A stretch of DNA of 64,000 nt from Glaciihabitans tibetensis (GTDB taxonomy: Bacteria; Actinomycetota; Actinomycetes; Actinomycetales; Microbacteriaceae), in assembly GCF_003003265.1 (NCBI RefSeq), contig NZ_PVTL01000001.1, positions 682,001-746,000 of the forward strand, in the 5' to 3' direction. This document shows, one piece after another, positions 49,750 to 58,280 of the stretch. The notes beneath the pieces are model-generated. The model saw nothing but the letters and a program-made list of their open reading frames with translations, did no database searches and was not told the origin of the DNA. Each line of letters begins with the position of its first letter. The first letter of the stretch is position 1. A program made the position numbers and the translations under genes.

Positions 49750-50475
49750 CTACAGAGCAATGTTGTTGTTGACGAAAATAGCCAGCTGGATGCGGCCCCG
49801 CACGCCCAGGCGCCGCGAGACCGCGGTGATGTGGCTCTTGACCGTCGCATTACTGACCGACAGCAGGGCGCCGATCTCACCGTTAGTCATTCCCTCGGCG
49901 ACGAGGAGCGCAACCGCCCTTTGGCGTTCGGTCAGCCGATTCAAGGCACTGAGCTGCGCGGGAGTCTCCGCGGGTCCGGTCGGTTCGGCGGTCAGGAACT
50001 GCACGAGATGGCGGGCGAAGGCTGGGTCAAGAACGAGCTCGTCCTTCGCCAACGCGCGGATGCCGTCGACCAGGCGCGGCGCGGCGACCCACCGGGAAAG
50101 GTAACCTCTCACGCCGGCTCGCAACGCCTCTGCCAGGTCGAGCTCGGACTCAGTCTCGGCAAGGATCAGTACCGCTCGATCGCGACCGCACAATTCCCGG
50201 ACGGACTCCTCGTGCACGTTCTGTAGCAGGCCCTGACGGATGACGACAATGTGCGGGTCCACGAGGTCGGCCAGCGAGCATGCCGACGCGACGTCCACCA
50301 CCTCGCCCACGACGACCAGGTCGGGTTCGAGTTCGATCAACACCCGTAATCCGATGCGGTAGATCTCGTTGTCTTCGCACAGCAACACGCGAACAAATTC
50401 CGGCCCGGGGATGGGCGAGGTCTGGTGCAGGGATCGCGATGGATGGGAACCCGCACCCCTGTCAGATTGGAACAT
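49750..50475 (-). CDS. LuxR-type response regulator with atypical receiver domain
   Basis: A 241-residue regulator, likely controlling the polyketide operon beside it. The receiver starts FVRVLLCEDNEIYRIGLRVL, but the expected phosphoacceptor Asp is Arg (DPHIVVIRQGL), and the usual Thr and Lys switch residues are also changed (LILAETE, YLSRW). The C-terminal LuxR helix-turn-helix is intact (LTERQRAVALLVAEGMTNGEIGALL, then NATVKSHITAVSRRLG). It should therefore act without phosphorylation, perhaps sensing a ligand. ATG 50475 has AAGGGAG 7 bases upstream. No histidine kinase is adjacent. Confidence 0.9.
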   Translation of the reverse strand: MFQSDRGAGSHPSRSLHQTSPIPGPEFVRVLLCEDNEIYRIGLRVLIELEPDLVVVGEVVDVASACSLADLVDPHIVVIRQGLLQNVHEESVRELCGRDRAVLILAETESELDLAEALRAGVRGYLSRWVAAPRLVDGIRALAKDELVLDPAFARHLVQFLTAEPTGPAETPAQLSALNRLTERQRAVALLVAEGMTNGEIGALLSVSNATVKSHITAVSRRLGVRGRIQLAIFVNNNIAL

Positions 50476-50522
50476 CGTCAGGCTCCCTTGAATGGGTAGG
50501 ACATCGCAAGTGCATCCGTCAC

Positions 50523-50538
50523 CGGACCGCCCGGTCCG
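50523..50538. promoter_or_regulatory. Perfect palindrome upstream of the LuxR-type regulator
   Basis: CGGACCG-CC-CGGTCCG is a perfect inverted repeat 48 bases upstream of the regulator start. A further CGGACCG is at 50583-50589. It is a candidate operator for autoregulation; GC-rich composition makes chance occurrence possible. Confidence 0.4.
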
Positions 50539-50748
50539 TTCGCTCGCCGTCACTCAGGACCCGGCCCCACGAATTTCCCGGGCGGACCGTTTAGTGACGG
50601 ACACCTGAAGCTAGATCTACAGCTATACAGTGAAAATGCGGACGAATCTACCGATTGTTCCGTGCGAGTGGAGGCTGATTGATAACCGACCGGGAGCACT
50701 CGGGCAGTCGCAACGAAGATCGATCGTCCGGTCCCTCATGATGAAACT

Positions 50749-51255
50749 ATGCGCAGTATCGACGTCATCTTCGACGAGTCCCTTGAGGCGGCAGTGCGGA
50801 CGGACTGGGGCGCTCTCTCCGACGCGGGCCTTCCGAGCCTGACGCAGCATCGTGGAGCGAGCAACCGGCCCCACATCACTGTTGCCGCGGGGAATGAACT
50901 CACACTTGACGGGCATCCATCGTTCGAAGCATTCGCGGTTCGCCTCGGGGCCGTCATGTTGTTTCCGCGAAAGTCGGGATTCGTCCTCGCTCGGTCGGTC
51001 GTGGCAACGTCTGAGCTGCTGGCGCTGCACCGATCCGTGCACTCGCTCGTGGCCGGAGCGGTAGATCACACGCGCGTCGGATGTTGGAGTCCGCACGTCA
51101 CCCTGTCGCGGAACCTCACCGCCCAGCAACTCGAGACCGCGCTGCAACTACTCGGCGCACCCAGGGACGGGATGGTCAGCGGGATCAGGTTGTGGGATAG
51201 CGTGACGGCCACGGTGACGGAACTCACGGCCGACGACCCAACAGAGCTCGCCTAG
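50749..51255 (+). CDS. 2H phosphoesterase superfamily protein (2'-5' RNA ligase-like)
   Basis: A 168-residue protein with the two HxT motifs of the 2H family, PHITVA and PHVTLSR, about 75 residues apart. Relatives hydrolyse 2',3'-cyclic phosphates or ligate RNA ends; the substrate here is unknown. The ribosome site is weak. It is divergent from the LuxR-type regulator and shares a 273-base intergenic region with it. Confidence 0.82.
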   Translation: MRSIDVIFDESLEAAVRTDWGALSDAGLPSLTQHRGASNRPHITVAAGNELTLDGHPSFEAFAVRLGAVMLFPRKSGFVLARSVVATSELLALHRSVHSLVAGAVDHTRVGCWSPHVTLSRNLTAQQLETALQLLGAPRDGMVSGIRLWDSVTATVTELTADDPTELA

Positions 51256-51309
51256 CGAACCCAACGGTCGTGAGTTTTCTCACCCAATCCGCGAGGCCAC
51301 GCGCACTAC

Positions 51310-51774
51310 TTAGCCGAGGGCGCGCTCGCTCTGCGGGGTCGGGCGGCAGACGAGCACAGGGCACGGCGCTGAGTGCTGCACCCGGGACGCCGTGCTGCCG
51401 AGCAGGATCGTTCGGCTGAGGCCCCGGCTGCCCGAGGCCATCGTTATGAGGTCCGCGTCGAGGTCTTCCGCGGCGCGAATAATTTCCTGGGCCGGCGAAC
51501 CGCTGCGAATTTGCTTGTGGATGATGGGTCCCCAGCCATCAAACTCCGCGGCGACGGTATCGACGGCCAGTCGGGCGTCGTCGCTGAAGCTGAGCTCGGT
51601 CATCCGAGCGGTCTTCTGCGGACCCAGCTCGTTGGCGAACGGCACGGCGGCGTAGGGGCTGATCACCGCAAGCACGGTGACGTCGGTGATTTCGCGGGAG
51701 TCGGCTATCCACTTGAACTGGCGCGCACCTGCGAGGGAAGCGTGAGATCCGTCGGTGGCTACGATGACGTGCAT
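51310..51774 (-). CDS. Universal stress protein (UspA family)
   Basis: A 154-residue single-domain Usp. The first strand and ATP-binding Asp (VIVATDGSHAS) and the C-terminal GSRGLSRTILLGSTASRVQHSAPCPVLV phosphate-binding loop are clear. It is a cytoplasmic stress or nucleotide-sensing protein. It lies 3 bases after the APC permease, so the two are co-expressed. Confidence 0.93.
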   Translation of the reverse strand: MHVIVATDGSHASLAGARQFKWIADSREITDVTVLAVISPYAAVPFANELGPQKTARMTELSFSDDARLAVDTVAAEFDGWGPIIHKQIRSGSPAQEIIRAAEDLDADLITMASGSRGLSRTILLGSTASRVQHSAPCPVLVCRPTPQSERALG

Positions 51775-51777
51775 GGC

Positions 51778-53256
51778 TCAGCGTTCCTTGCTCAGAGGGG
51801 GCGGTTCGACCGCTTCGGGCACGCCGCCGTCATCGCCGGGAAGTCGCGCCTTCTTCGTGCCAAAGAACTTCTGGGCGAGGTACAGCACCAGGCCAACAGC
51901 CAAGAGGCCTGCCACCCACAAGAGAGCGTCCGGGTCGTCGATCAGGGTGTAGGCCAGAACGGCCAGGTTGCCGATGATCCCGACAATGAGCAAAGGCGTG
52001 TTGGCGTGATAGGTGCGCTCGCCTTCGTCTGTGCCGCGCAGCTTCAGGCACGCCACGATCACCAGCGCGTAGATGAAGAGCAGGAACACGACCGTTATCG
52101 TCGCCAGCCGGTCAACGATGTCCAGCTGGGTTTCCTCGGGCTGACCAGCCTGGCTCGTGCGAATCGCCGCGCCGATAACCAGAAGGGCACTGACGATCGC
52201 GGCTCCGAATAGCAGCGCAACGTAGGGACTCCGCCGCGTGGGGTGCACCTTGGCGAACATCGCGGGCACCACGTTCTCGCGCGCCATCCCGAACAGAATT
52301 CGCGATTGTGCAACGACAGTCACCAGTGTGGTGTTGCTGATGGCAATCATCGCGATCACCCCGAAGATCACCAGCATGACTGTTGCCGGAATGAAGAACA
52401 GGTCGGCTCGGATGACTTCGAGCAGAGTATTCCCAGCCAGAGTCTCGATGGGCACGGCCAGCGCGGCGGCGATGGAGACCAAAACGTAAACGACCCCTGC
52501 GGTGAGCATGCCACCGATCAAAGCGCGGGGAAACGCGCGTTGCGGGTCGATCGTTTCTTCCGCGACGTTTGCGGCGTTCTCGAAGCCCGTCATCGCGAAG
52601 AACGCGAGCGAGACGCCCGCGAGTACTGCGAGAACCGCGGATCCAGCCCCACCCTCAGTGTTGAACTGCAGCAGCACAGAGGGGTCGTTGACACCCTCTG
52701 CCAGCGCGATGATACCGATGGTCACCACGATGACCAAACCACTGATCTCAATGAAGGTCATGACGACGTTCGCGACGACCGACTCGGTGATACCGATCAG
52801 GTTGATTACCGTGATGATCGCAACGAACACAACAGCCACGATGGTCGATACCCAGATCGCGTCCTCTGACAGACCGATCAGCCCGCTGAAGTAGCGCACG
52901 AACCCCGCCGCGAGCGATCCCACCGCGGCCATGTTGGCCGACAGCATACAAATCGTGATGAAGAAGGTGAGGACGGGGCTGCGGAAGGCCTTGTTGATGT
53001 ACAGCGACGCTCCGGCTGCCTGGGGGTACTTGGTGACCAATTCAGCGTAAGCAAGGCCGGTGATGGTGGCGATGGCGACGCCGGCCAGAAAGGCCATCCA
53101 GAAAGCACCGCCGACGGCCGCAGCAACCAGCCCCACCAGCACGTAGATGCCCGAGCCGAGTACATCACCGACGACATAAAAATACAGTTGTTTGGTCGTG
53201 ATCGACCGCTTCAGCTCACCGGGCTGGAGTACGTGTGGTTCGGCTGCGGCTGCCAT
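51778..53256 (-). CDS. APC family amino acid/polyamine permease
   Basis: A permease of about 492 residues with 12 spans. The first helix has the APC substrate-binding GSGIYVLVG, and the sixth region has FFAMTGFENAANVAEE. It imports an amino acid or related cation; the substrate is unknown. ATG 53256 is preferred over 53274. A universal stress protein gene follows by 3 bases, a pairing often seen for APC transporters. Nothing links it directly to the polyketide cluster. Confidence 0.93.
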   Translation of the reverse strand: MAAAAEPHVLQPGELKRSITTKQLYFYVVGDVLGSGIYVLVGLVAAAVGGAFWMAFLAGVAIATITGLAYAELVTKYPQAAGASLYINKAFRSPVLTFFITICMLSANMAAVGSLAAGFVRYFSGLIGLSEDAIWVSTIVAVVFVAIITVINLIGITESVVANVVMTFIEISGLVIVVTIGIIALAEGVNDPSVLLQFNTEGGAGSAVLAVLAGVSLAFFAMTGFENAANVAEETIDPQRAFPRALIGGMLTAGVVYVLVSIAAALAVPIETLAGNTLLEVIRADLFFIPATVMLVIFGVIAMIAISNTTLVTVVAQSRILFGMARENVVPAMFAKVHPTRRSPYVALLFGAAIVSALLVIGAAIRTSQAGQPEETQLDIVDRLATITVVFLLFIYALVIVACLKLRGTDEGERTYHANTPLLIVGIIGNLAVLAYTLIDDPDALLWVAGLLAVGLVLYLAQKFFGTKKARLPGDDGGVPEAVEPPPLSKER

Positions 53257-53292
53257 TCGGCCACGATACGGCAATCGCGGGCTGAGCTCACA

Positions 53293-53823
53293 CTATTTTT
53301 TTGTGGAGGACTCCAGCGCCGCGATCAACGCCGCCTTGTTCAACCGCGAATACCCGGTGACGCCCTGCGATTTTGCCCGCTGTCGCAACTCAATGAGCGT
53401 CGGTGCCGCAGGCTGCGGCGAGGGCAGCGGCGGGGTGAGGAGCGACGTGTCCACACCCGAACCAGCGGAACGAGCCGACGATTTCTGTCGCGGCTTCACC
53501 GACGCGGCTTCGGCGTCGGCTTTCTTTTCCGCCTTCTTGAGTTGGGTCTGAGCCTTCGCGTGCTTGGCCGCGAGCTTCTCGGTCTGCTCCGTCAGCGCAG
53601 TGGCTCTCTTGCGCAGCTTTTTGCTCGAATCGCTTACGGCTTTCTTGGCGGCCTGAACCGACTCCGCCGCGAGAGCCAGGGCCTTCTGTGCCTTAGCTTC
53701 GACCGTTGCCTTCGGCGTTGACTGCGTCGGGGCGTTTACCTTGTGGTCGGACGTCTTGCTGGTCTTCTTGTTGGTCGTCTCGGACTTCTTGTTGGACTTC
53801 TTGTCGGAATTCTTCTGCGCCAT
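53293..53823 (-). CDS. Lysine/alanine-rich protein with C-terminal SAP/Rho-N-like motif
   Basis: A 176-residue basic protein. Residues 1-110 are rich in Lys, Ala, Ser and Thr with a probable coiled coil (KLRKRATALTEQTEKLAAKHAKAQTQLKKAEKK), histone H1-like in composition. The last 33 residues (LIELRQRAKSQGVTGYSRLNKAALIAAL) resemble a SAP/HeH or Rho N-terminal helix-extended-helix that binds nucleic acid. A nucleoid-associated role is likely but inferred. ATG 53823 is preceded by GGAGGT. Confidence 0.72.
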   Translation of the reverse strand: MAQKNSDKKSNKKSETTNKKTSKTSDHKVNAPTQSTPKATVEAKAQKALALAAESVQAAKKAVSDSSKKLRKRATALTEQTEKLAAKHAKAQTQLKKAEKKADAEAASVKPRQKSSARSAGSGVDTSLLTPPLPSPQPAAPTLIELRQRAKSQGVTGYSRLNKAALIAALESSTKK

Positions 53824-54010
53824 GCTGCGCACCTCCAGGGGGATGAGTTCGTCCGGCTGCTCGCACGATCGATAGCCCGATCAGCGGTTCCACCGAAGTG
53901 AACGATTAGTAAACGTGGGGTAAACGTTACGAGTTGAACCGGGGTGGAAGCTGAGCGTAGCACCACAGTCCTCGCCGGGATGGGACGGTCCGGCCGCAGG
54001 TTCCCCCACC

Positions 54011-54124
54011 GCATCTCCCCTAGCGTCCCGCCAGGCATCTCCCCTAGCGTCTCGCCCAGCATCTCCCCTAGCGTCCCGCCAAACACCTCCCCTAGCGTCT
54101 TGCCCAGCGTCTCCCCTAACGTCG
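54011..54124. repeat. 24-bp intergenic tandem repeat, about 4.7 units
   Basis: Units of GCATCTCCCCTAGCGTCCCG plus CCAG/CCCA follow each other without spacers. TCCCCTAGCGTC is the conserved core. Confidence 0.9.
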
Positions 54125-54187
54125 AATGAACCGGAGACAGAGACCGGCCGCGCGCGCCGCGGACCGCAGAACAACGAAGTAGCCTCA

Positions 54188-54323
54188 GTTACTGCGGCAG
54201 TCGCCGCAACCGAGTGAGTGGCCGCAACAGTATGGGTTGGCGCAACCGAATGAGCTGGCGCTACAGCATGAGTCGCCGCAACCGAGTCAGTTGGCGCGAC
54301 AGTGTGAGTTGGCGAAACCGAGC
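54188..54323. repeat. 18-bp intergenic tandem repeat, about 7 units
   Basis: Units alternate between GCAACCGAGTGAGTTGGC-like and GCGACAGTGTGAGTTGGC-like forms with exact 18-base periodicity from 54206; a diverged unit precedes. The alternation suggests a 36-bp higher-order unit. Confidence 0.9.
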
Positions 54324-54380
54324 GATATCAAGCAGCAGCATGACACCGAGCAATAGCGTGATGGGACGACAGGCACCGTT

Positions 54381-54968
54381 GTGATGAGCACCACAACCGA
54401 AAATCGCGTGTTCGACGAGCTGGTTCGTCCGCCAGCGACACCGGTACGAGCGGTTGCAGATGTTCTGCGGCTCCTTGGTGTGCTCAGCATTGCTGTCGCC
54501 GTCGCGTTCGTGGGAGGCACCGCCATCCCCCTGTTTGCCCTCGTCCTCCTCGGACAGCTACTGCCCCGCCTTCTCGGACTTCGGCCCGCGCTCGACCTCG
54601 CGACCGGCGCTGTTCTCCTGGTTGCCGGGTGGAGCAATCCACTCGATTTGTACCGAAGTATCCCCCACTGGGACCTGCTCGTTCACTTCGCCGCGAACGG
54701 GCTGATAGCTGTTCTCGCGTACCAGTTGTTCGTACGGTTCATCTCGCCGGTAGAGCAGGGGAAGACCGTCCTGACCACCGCTTTCGGCATGTCCGCTGGC
54801 GTGATCTGGGAACTCGGCGAATGGTTCGGCCACACCTTCATCGACAGCGCCGTCGTTGTGGAGTATGGGGACACCATCGGTGACCTGTCAGTCGGAGCTC
54901 TGGGCGCACTCGTCGCCGGGCTTGCTATGCCTTTGCTGACGTCGCGCCCGCGGCATCCGTCTGAATAA
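54381..54968 (+). CDS. DUF2238 membrane protein (YjdF-like)
   Basis: A 195-residue polytopic membrane protein of the DUF2238 family. Conserved residues lie in SIPHWDLLVHFAANG, GVIWELGEWFGH and EYGDTIGDLSVGALGAL. Four to five spans are visible. The function is not known. The start is GTG 54381 or ATG 54384. The 3' end overlaps the convergent Nudix gene by 44 bases. Confidence 0.85.
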   Translation: MMSTTTENRVFDELVRPPATPVRAVADVLRLLGVLSIAVAVAFVGGTAIPLFALVLLGQLLPRLLGLRPALDLATGAVLLVAGWSNPLDLYRSIPHWDLLVHFAANGLIAVLAYQLFVRFISPVEQGKTVLTTAFGMSAGVIWELGEWFGHTFIDSAVVVEYGDTIGDLSVGALGALVAGLAMPLLTSRPRHPSE

Positions 54969-55620
54969 TCCTTCTTAAGATAGTCGTGGTTCGAATAGTC
55001 GTTGTTTCAGCCGTTCTCGTTTGCGAGGTCGTTGTTTGAACAATCGCTGTTTGCGCCAAAACCGTCGCCAGTCGCTCGGCGAACATGGGTGGCACATTGT
55101 CGGGAAGGGCATCGACTGGCCACCACGCGACGTCCTCACTCTCCTCGCTCGTAACGGGGATCGCGCCGGGTTGCGCAATTGCCGCGTACCCGATGTCCCA
55201 GTGCACCCGGCAGGTGCCGTAACTGCTGCTCAGGGCGTGCCGGTTCACGTCCACCGGGTGTGACCCGAGGGGGGCGAGGTCGACTATTCCGCCCTCCTCG
55301 TGGGCTTCGCGAAGGGCTGCGGACGCCACAGACGGGTCTAGCGCCTCGACGTGGCCGCCGAGCTGCACCCAGAACTGACCCTTCCGGTGGAAGCACAACA
55401 GCACGTTCGCGAGGTCGGGCGTGAAGACGAAGCAACTGGCGGTGATGTGCTCGGGGCCGCCGGATCGCGCCAGCGGGGCATCCATCGATCCGATAAAGCG
55501 CAGGTACTCGTCCCTGAGGTCGCTCTGCTCCAAGGAAATGGGCCTCCATTGAGCGAGGGATGCCGCCAGGCCGACGATCGGGGAGTCGGGAGCGGTCGCG
55601 TGCGAAGGGGCCGACGTCAT
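54925..55620 (-). CDS. Nudix hydrolase
   Basis: A 231-residue Nudix protein. The box is GGHVEALDP through AALREAHEEGGIV, with the REx2EExG core; the spacing after the first Gly is of the GGHVE-D type. The substrate is unknown. Residues from about 190 onward form a Thr/Arg/Gln-rich tail encoded by a 15-bp repeat and not part of the fold. The tail overlaps the end of the convergent DUF2238 gene. Confidence 0.85.
   Translation of the reverse strand: MTSAPSHATAPDSPIVGLAASLAQWRPISLEQSDLRDEYLRFIGSMDAPLARSGGPEHITASCFVFTPDLANVLLCFHRKGQFWVQLGGHVEALDPSVASAALREAHEEGGIVDLAPLGSHPVDVNRHALSSSYGTCRVHWDIGYAAIAQPGAIPVTSEESEDVAWWPVDALPDNVPPMFAERLATVLAQTAIVQTTTSQTRTAETTTIRTTTILRRIIQTDAAGATSAKA
54977..55051 (-). 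repeat. 15-bp tandem repeat, 5 units, at the 3' end of the Nudix gene
   Basis: Five 15-base units of CGAATAGTCGTTGTT type (plus strand) encode the TTS/QTRTA/ETTTI-like tail on the minus strand. Confidence 0.85.
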
Positions 55621-55830
55621 CGTTCAAGGCTAACGTCACGCAGGCCGACCACGCGGCAGCGAAGCGGGTCCGTATGCCGCGCGCGGTCATTCGCACGGCC
55701 GCTCGAGATGTTGGGCTCGTCGGCGCACCAAAGTGGTTTTGACCAGGTTTTTTCATGGCAGTTGTCAACCCCCTGCGTCGAATTTCGCCTTATTCCCTCT
55801 AATGTCGGGGGCTGGGTGTGATGTGGTGAC

Positions 55831-57606
55831 ATGACCGAATCAGACGACCCGCCTGAAGACAATTTCGAAGATCTGCAGCCCGAAGATTTGCCGTCGCGGC
55901 TGCCGCAGTCCGAACATGCGCACTCCGAACATGAGGAGCCCGCACATGCGCAATCCGAACATTCGCAGTCCGGATATGCGCAGTCCGGATATGCGCAGTC
56001 CGAAGATGCGCAGTCCGAATATGCGCACTCCGGGTACGCGACCCAGGAGGAGCTGGCGGCGCTCAGCGCACTCGTGGCCGAGAACGAAAAGTTCCTTGGT
56101 CCGTTCCGCGTCGATGACGCTGACGTTCCCGACGAGGTTCCCCAGGACTGGGCGTTCGCCGATATCGTCAGCGCGTCGGTGTCAGACGCGTTCATCGACC
56201 CCAACGAGGCATGGCTCAGGGGCATAGATCGCGCTGGTCTGATCGACGACCTCATTGCCGTCGAGAACGCCGAGGCGGTTCTGCATGCCCGCCGCACGGT
56301 GTTGATCGAGCGATACCGAGCGTTGTGCACCAATACCAGCGTTCCTGTGCGCGCTGCCTCGGTGCCCTCGGGGTGGAGCCCCGAGGTGATTACGCGACGG
56401 GAGATGATCACCGAGATCGCGACCGCCACCCGAAAGGCGGAAGCCACGGTCGAGCAGCTGTTCGCCGATGCCGAGATTCTTCACTCGTCCCTGCCGTCAA
56501 CCATGGACGCGATGTTTGAGGGGCGGATCAGCTACCGGCACGCGACTGTGATTGCTTCCCAGGCTCAGGATGTGCCCGAAGAGATGCGTCATAAGTTCGA
56601 GGAGACCGTGCTGCCGGTCGCGGCCACGGCGACGGTGCCGCGGTTGAAGCAGCGCGCGCGAATCGTCAGGGAGCGAATGCACCCGGAATCAATCGACGTC
56701 CGCGCCAAAAAAGCCGTTCGCGGCCGCTATCTGGAAGTAGACCCAGCTGGCGATGGGATGGCTACCCTCACGGCGAAGCTGCCGGCCGTCGAGGCGGTCG
56801 GTATCTACAACCGATGCACCGAAACGGCAATCGCGTTGCAGGGACCGGACGAGGATCGCAGTCTGGGGCAGTTGAGAACCGATGTTTTTCGCGACATCCT
56901 GCTCAACGGCGAAATCCCCGTGGATTCTCCCGCACGCACGGTCGACGGTGGAGACGTGTTGGCGGGCGCAGCGGCGACCGGCATACGGGCGACGGTTGTC
57001 GTGATGGTGCCCGCGTTGACCCTGCTGAATCGCAGCGACGAGCCAGCGACGCTCGAGGGATACGGCCCGATCGATCACGAGAGCGCGAAGGTGCTTGCGG
57101 CGGGAGCGAATTCGTGGATTCGGGTGTTGACCCACCCGGAAACGGGAACGGTGTTGTCGGTGGGCCAAACTCGATACAAAGTCCCCGCATCAATGCGGCT
57201 GTGGCTGCGATTGCGAGACCAGACCTGCCGCTATCCGGGCTGTAACAGGTCGGCGAAATACTGCGACCTGGATCACGTTCTGGATTGGCAGTATGGCGGG
57301 CACACGAGCACTGAGAACCTCCAGCATCTTTGCCCGGCCCATCACAATGTGAAGGGCTACACGAGCTGGACGGTGCGGCACCTCGACAACGGAATCTTGG
57401 AATGGGTGTCCCCCGCCGGTCGCTCCCACATCACTGAACCGGCCATCCCCATCGGCTTCGCCTCGAGTTCAGTCCCGGCTGCGCCGCCGCCTGCCTCTCC
57501 GCCCGCGCCCGTTTATGGATTCACCGAGGCGTGGGAGCGCATGGAAGCAGACACCGATGACGACGGCTGGTACGCCCCGCCCACAGGAGAATCCACTCCG
57601 TTTTGA
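55831..57606 (+). CDS. DUF222 domain HNH endonuclease
   Basis: A 591-residue protein. Residues about 20-70 are a nine-unit Ser-Glu/Gly-His/Tyr-Ala-Gln repeat. The DUF222 domain spans about 120-440. The HNH nuclease domain near 465-510 has zinc cysteines in CRYPGCNRSAKYCDLDH, the catalytic His in DLDHVLDW, and LCPAHHNVKGYTSW. A Pro/Ala tail follows. These 13E12-like proteins are abundant in actinobacteria, but whether they act in defence or as selfish DNA is unsettled. It is flanked by tandem arrays on both sides. Confidence 0.9.
   Translation: MTESDDPPEDNFEDLQPEDLPSRLPQSEHAHSEHEEPAHAQSEHSQSGYAQSGYAQSEDAQSEYAHSGYATQEELAALSALVAENEKFLGPFRVDDADVPDEVPQDWAFADIVSASVSDAFIDPNEAWLRGIDRAGLIDDLIAVENAEAVLHARRTVLIERYRALCTNTSVPVRAASVPSGWSPEVITRREMITEIATATRKAEATVEQLFADAEILHSSLPSTMDAMFEGRISYRHATVIASQAQDVPEEMRHKFEETVLPVAATATVPRLKQRARIVRERMHPESIDVRAKKAVRGRYLEVDPAGDGMATLTAKLPAVEAVGIYNRCTETAIALQGPDEDRSLGQLRTDVFRDILLNGEIPVDSPARTVDGGDVLAGAAATGIRATVVVMVPALTLLNRSDEPATLEGYGPIDHESAKVLAAGANSWIRVLTHPETGTVLSVGQTRYKVPASMRLWLRLRDQTCRYPGCNRSAKYCDLDHVLDWQYGGHTSTENLQHLCPAHHNVKGYTSWTVRHLDNGILEWVSPAGRSHITEPAIPIGFASSSVPAAPPPASPPAPVYGFTEAWERMEADTDDDGWYAPPTGESTPF
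55906..56040 (+). repeat. 15-bp tandem repeat, 9 units, in the DUF222-HNH gene
   Basis: Nine 15-base units of CAGTCCGAACATGCG / CAGTCCGGATATGCG type encode QSEHA, QSGYA and QSEDA pentapeptides. A diverged unit also precedes near 55875. Confidence 0.95.
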
Positions 57607-57638
57607 CGCCTTGCTTCCGACACCACGACGGAGATCTA

Positions 57639-57723
57639 TACACGCACGTATTCGCTGTGCGCACGAGTTGACGGTACACAGGACTTAGCTGTGCGCACGA
57701 GATAGCCGTGCACACGAGTTAGC
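57639..57723. repeat. 17-bp intergenic tandem repeat, 5 units
   Basis: Five units of exact 17-base period with consensus TGTGCGCACGAGTTAGC; the first and third are weak. It lies between the HNH gene and a small convergent gene. Confidence 0.85.
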
Positions 57724-57735
57724 TTCGCGAGGTCG

Positions 57736-58056
57736 CTATAGGAGCAGGCTCCGCACCTGAGCAGCATCGAGTAGCCCGTTGTGCGCAACGATAAGCGAGA
57801 TTTGTGCGGCGTCGAAGTACTTCTTCAGGTTGCGAGTGGCATTCTTCTGGTTCTTGGCCTGCGCTGTGGCGTACTCCCGCGCCTCCGTAAGCACGAACTC
57901 GATCGTGAGGCGGGTGAAGTCGTCCTCGGTGAGGTCTGCATCAACGTCCTGAGCGGCTTTTCCCTGCTGGCTGCCGCAGCGAAAGAAGATCGTCGCGCGC
58001 TGTGCAGCATTCGATCGCGTTGCTTCTGGCATGATCCAGATTGCGTTGGAGAGCAC
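57736..58056 (-). CDS. Hypothetical helical protein
   Basis: A protein of about 106 residues that I do not recognise. The composition is mixed and charged (DLTEDDFTRLTIEFVLTEAREYATAQAKNQKNATRNLKKYF), with at least two amphipathic helices and a C-terminal AAQVRSLLL. GTG 58056 has GCAGG 6 bases upstream; ATG 58032 is an alternative. It has no operon partner. Confidence 0.5.
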   Translation of the reverse strand: MLSNAIWIMPEATRSNAAQRATIFFRCGSQQGKAAQDVDADLTEDDFTRLTIEFVLTEAREYATAQAKNQKNATRNLKKYFDAAQISLIVAHNGLLDAAQVRSLLL

Positions 58057-58149
58057 GAAGACCTGCTTTCACCTAAGGGGGCTCAAGCTTACGGTCACAC
58101 CGGGCCCGGCCAGGCCCGGCCCCGTCACGAACGGAACGGAGCAGCCATA

Positions 58150-58205
58150 CGGCTTGTGGCGCGCGGCTTGTGGCATGCGGCTTGCGCCGCGCGAATTGTG
58201 GCACG
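58150..58205. repeat. 14-bp degenerate tandem repeat, 4 units
   Basis: Units CGGCTTGTGGCGCG, CGGCTTGTGGCATG, CGGCTTGCGCCGCG and CGAATTGTGGCACG follow in register. Confidence 0.8.
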
Positions 58206-58280
58206 CGGAGTGCGACTGGAACCGCGCACGGAGTGCGGTGTGCAGTACCGAGCGGGCGGGGCGCGAGGCGCGAGGCGCGG

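Larger units (their letters stand above)
53824..54380. other. 557-base gap made largely of two tandem arrays
   Basis: No convincing gene. It contains a 24-bp array (54011-54124) and an 18-bp array (54188-54323). Open frames through the arrays are short and repetitive on both strands and I do not support them. Confidence 0.7.

Noticed and set aside
51778-53256. APC permease as exporter of the polyketide
   Set aside because: The family imports amino acids or amines, the gene is separated from the cluster by three transcription units, and it is coupled to a universal stress protein gene.
54188-54323. Cysteine-rich repeat protein on the minus strand
   Set aside because: The reverse reading gives short ANSxGC-like units but contains an in-frame stop, no ribosome site and no plausible start.
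55831-57606. Homing endonuclease or transposon cargo
   Set aside because: No terminal inverted repeats, target duplication or interrupted host gene can be seen around the HNH gene.
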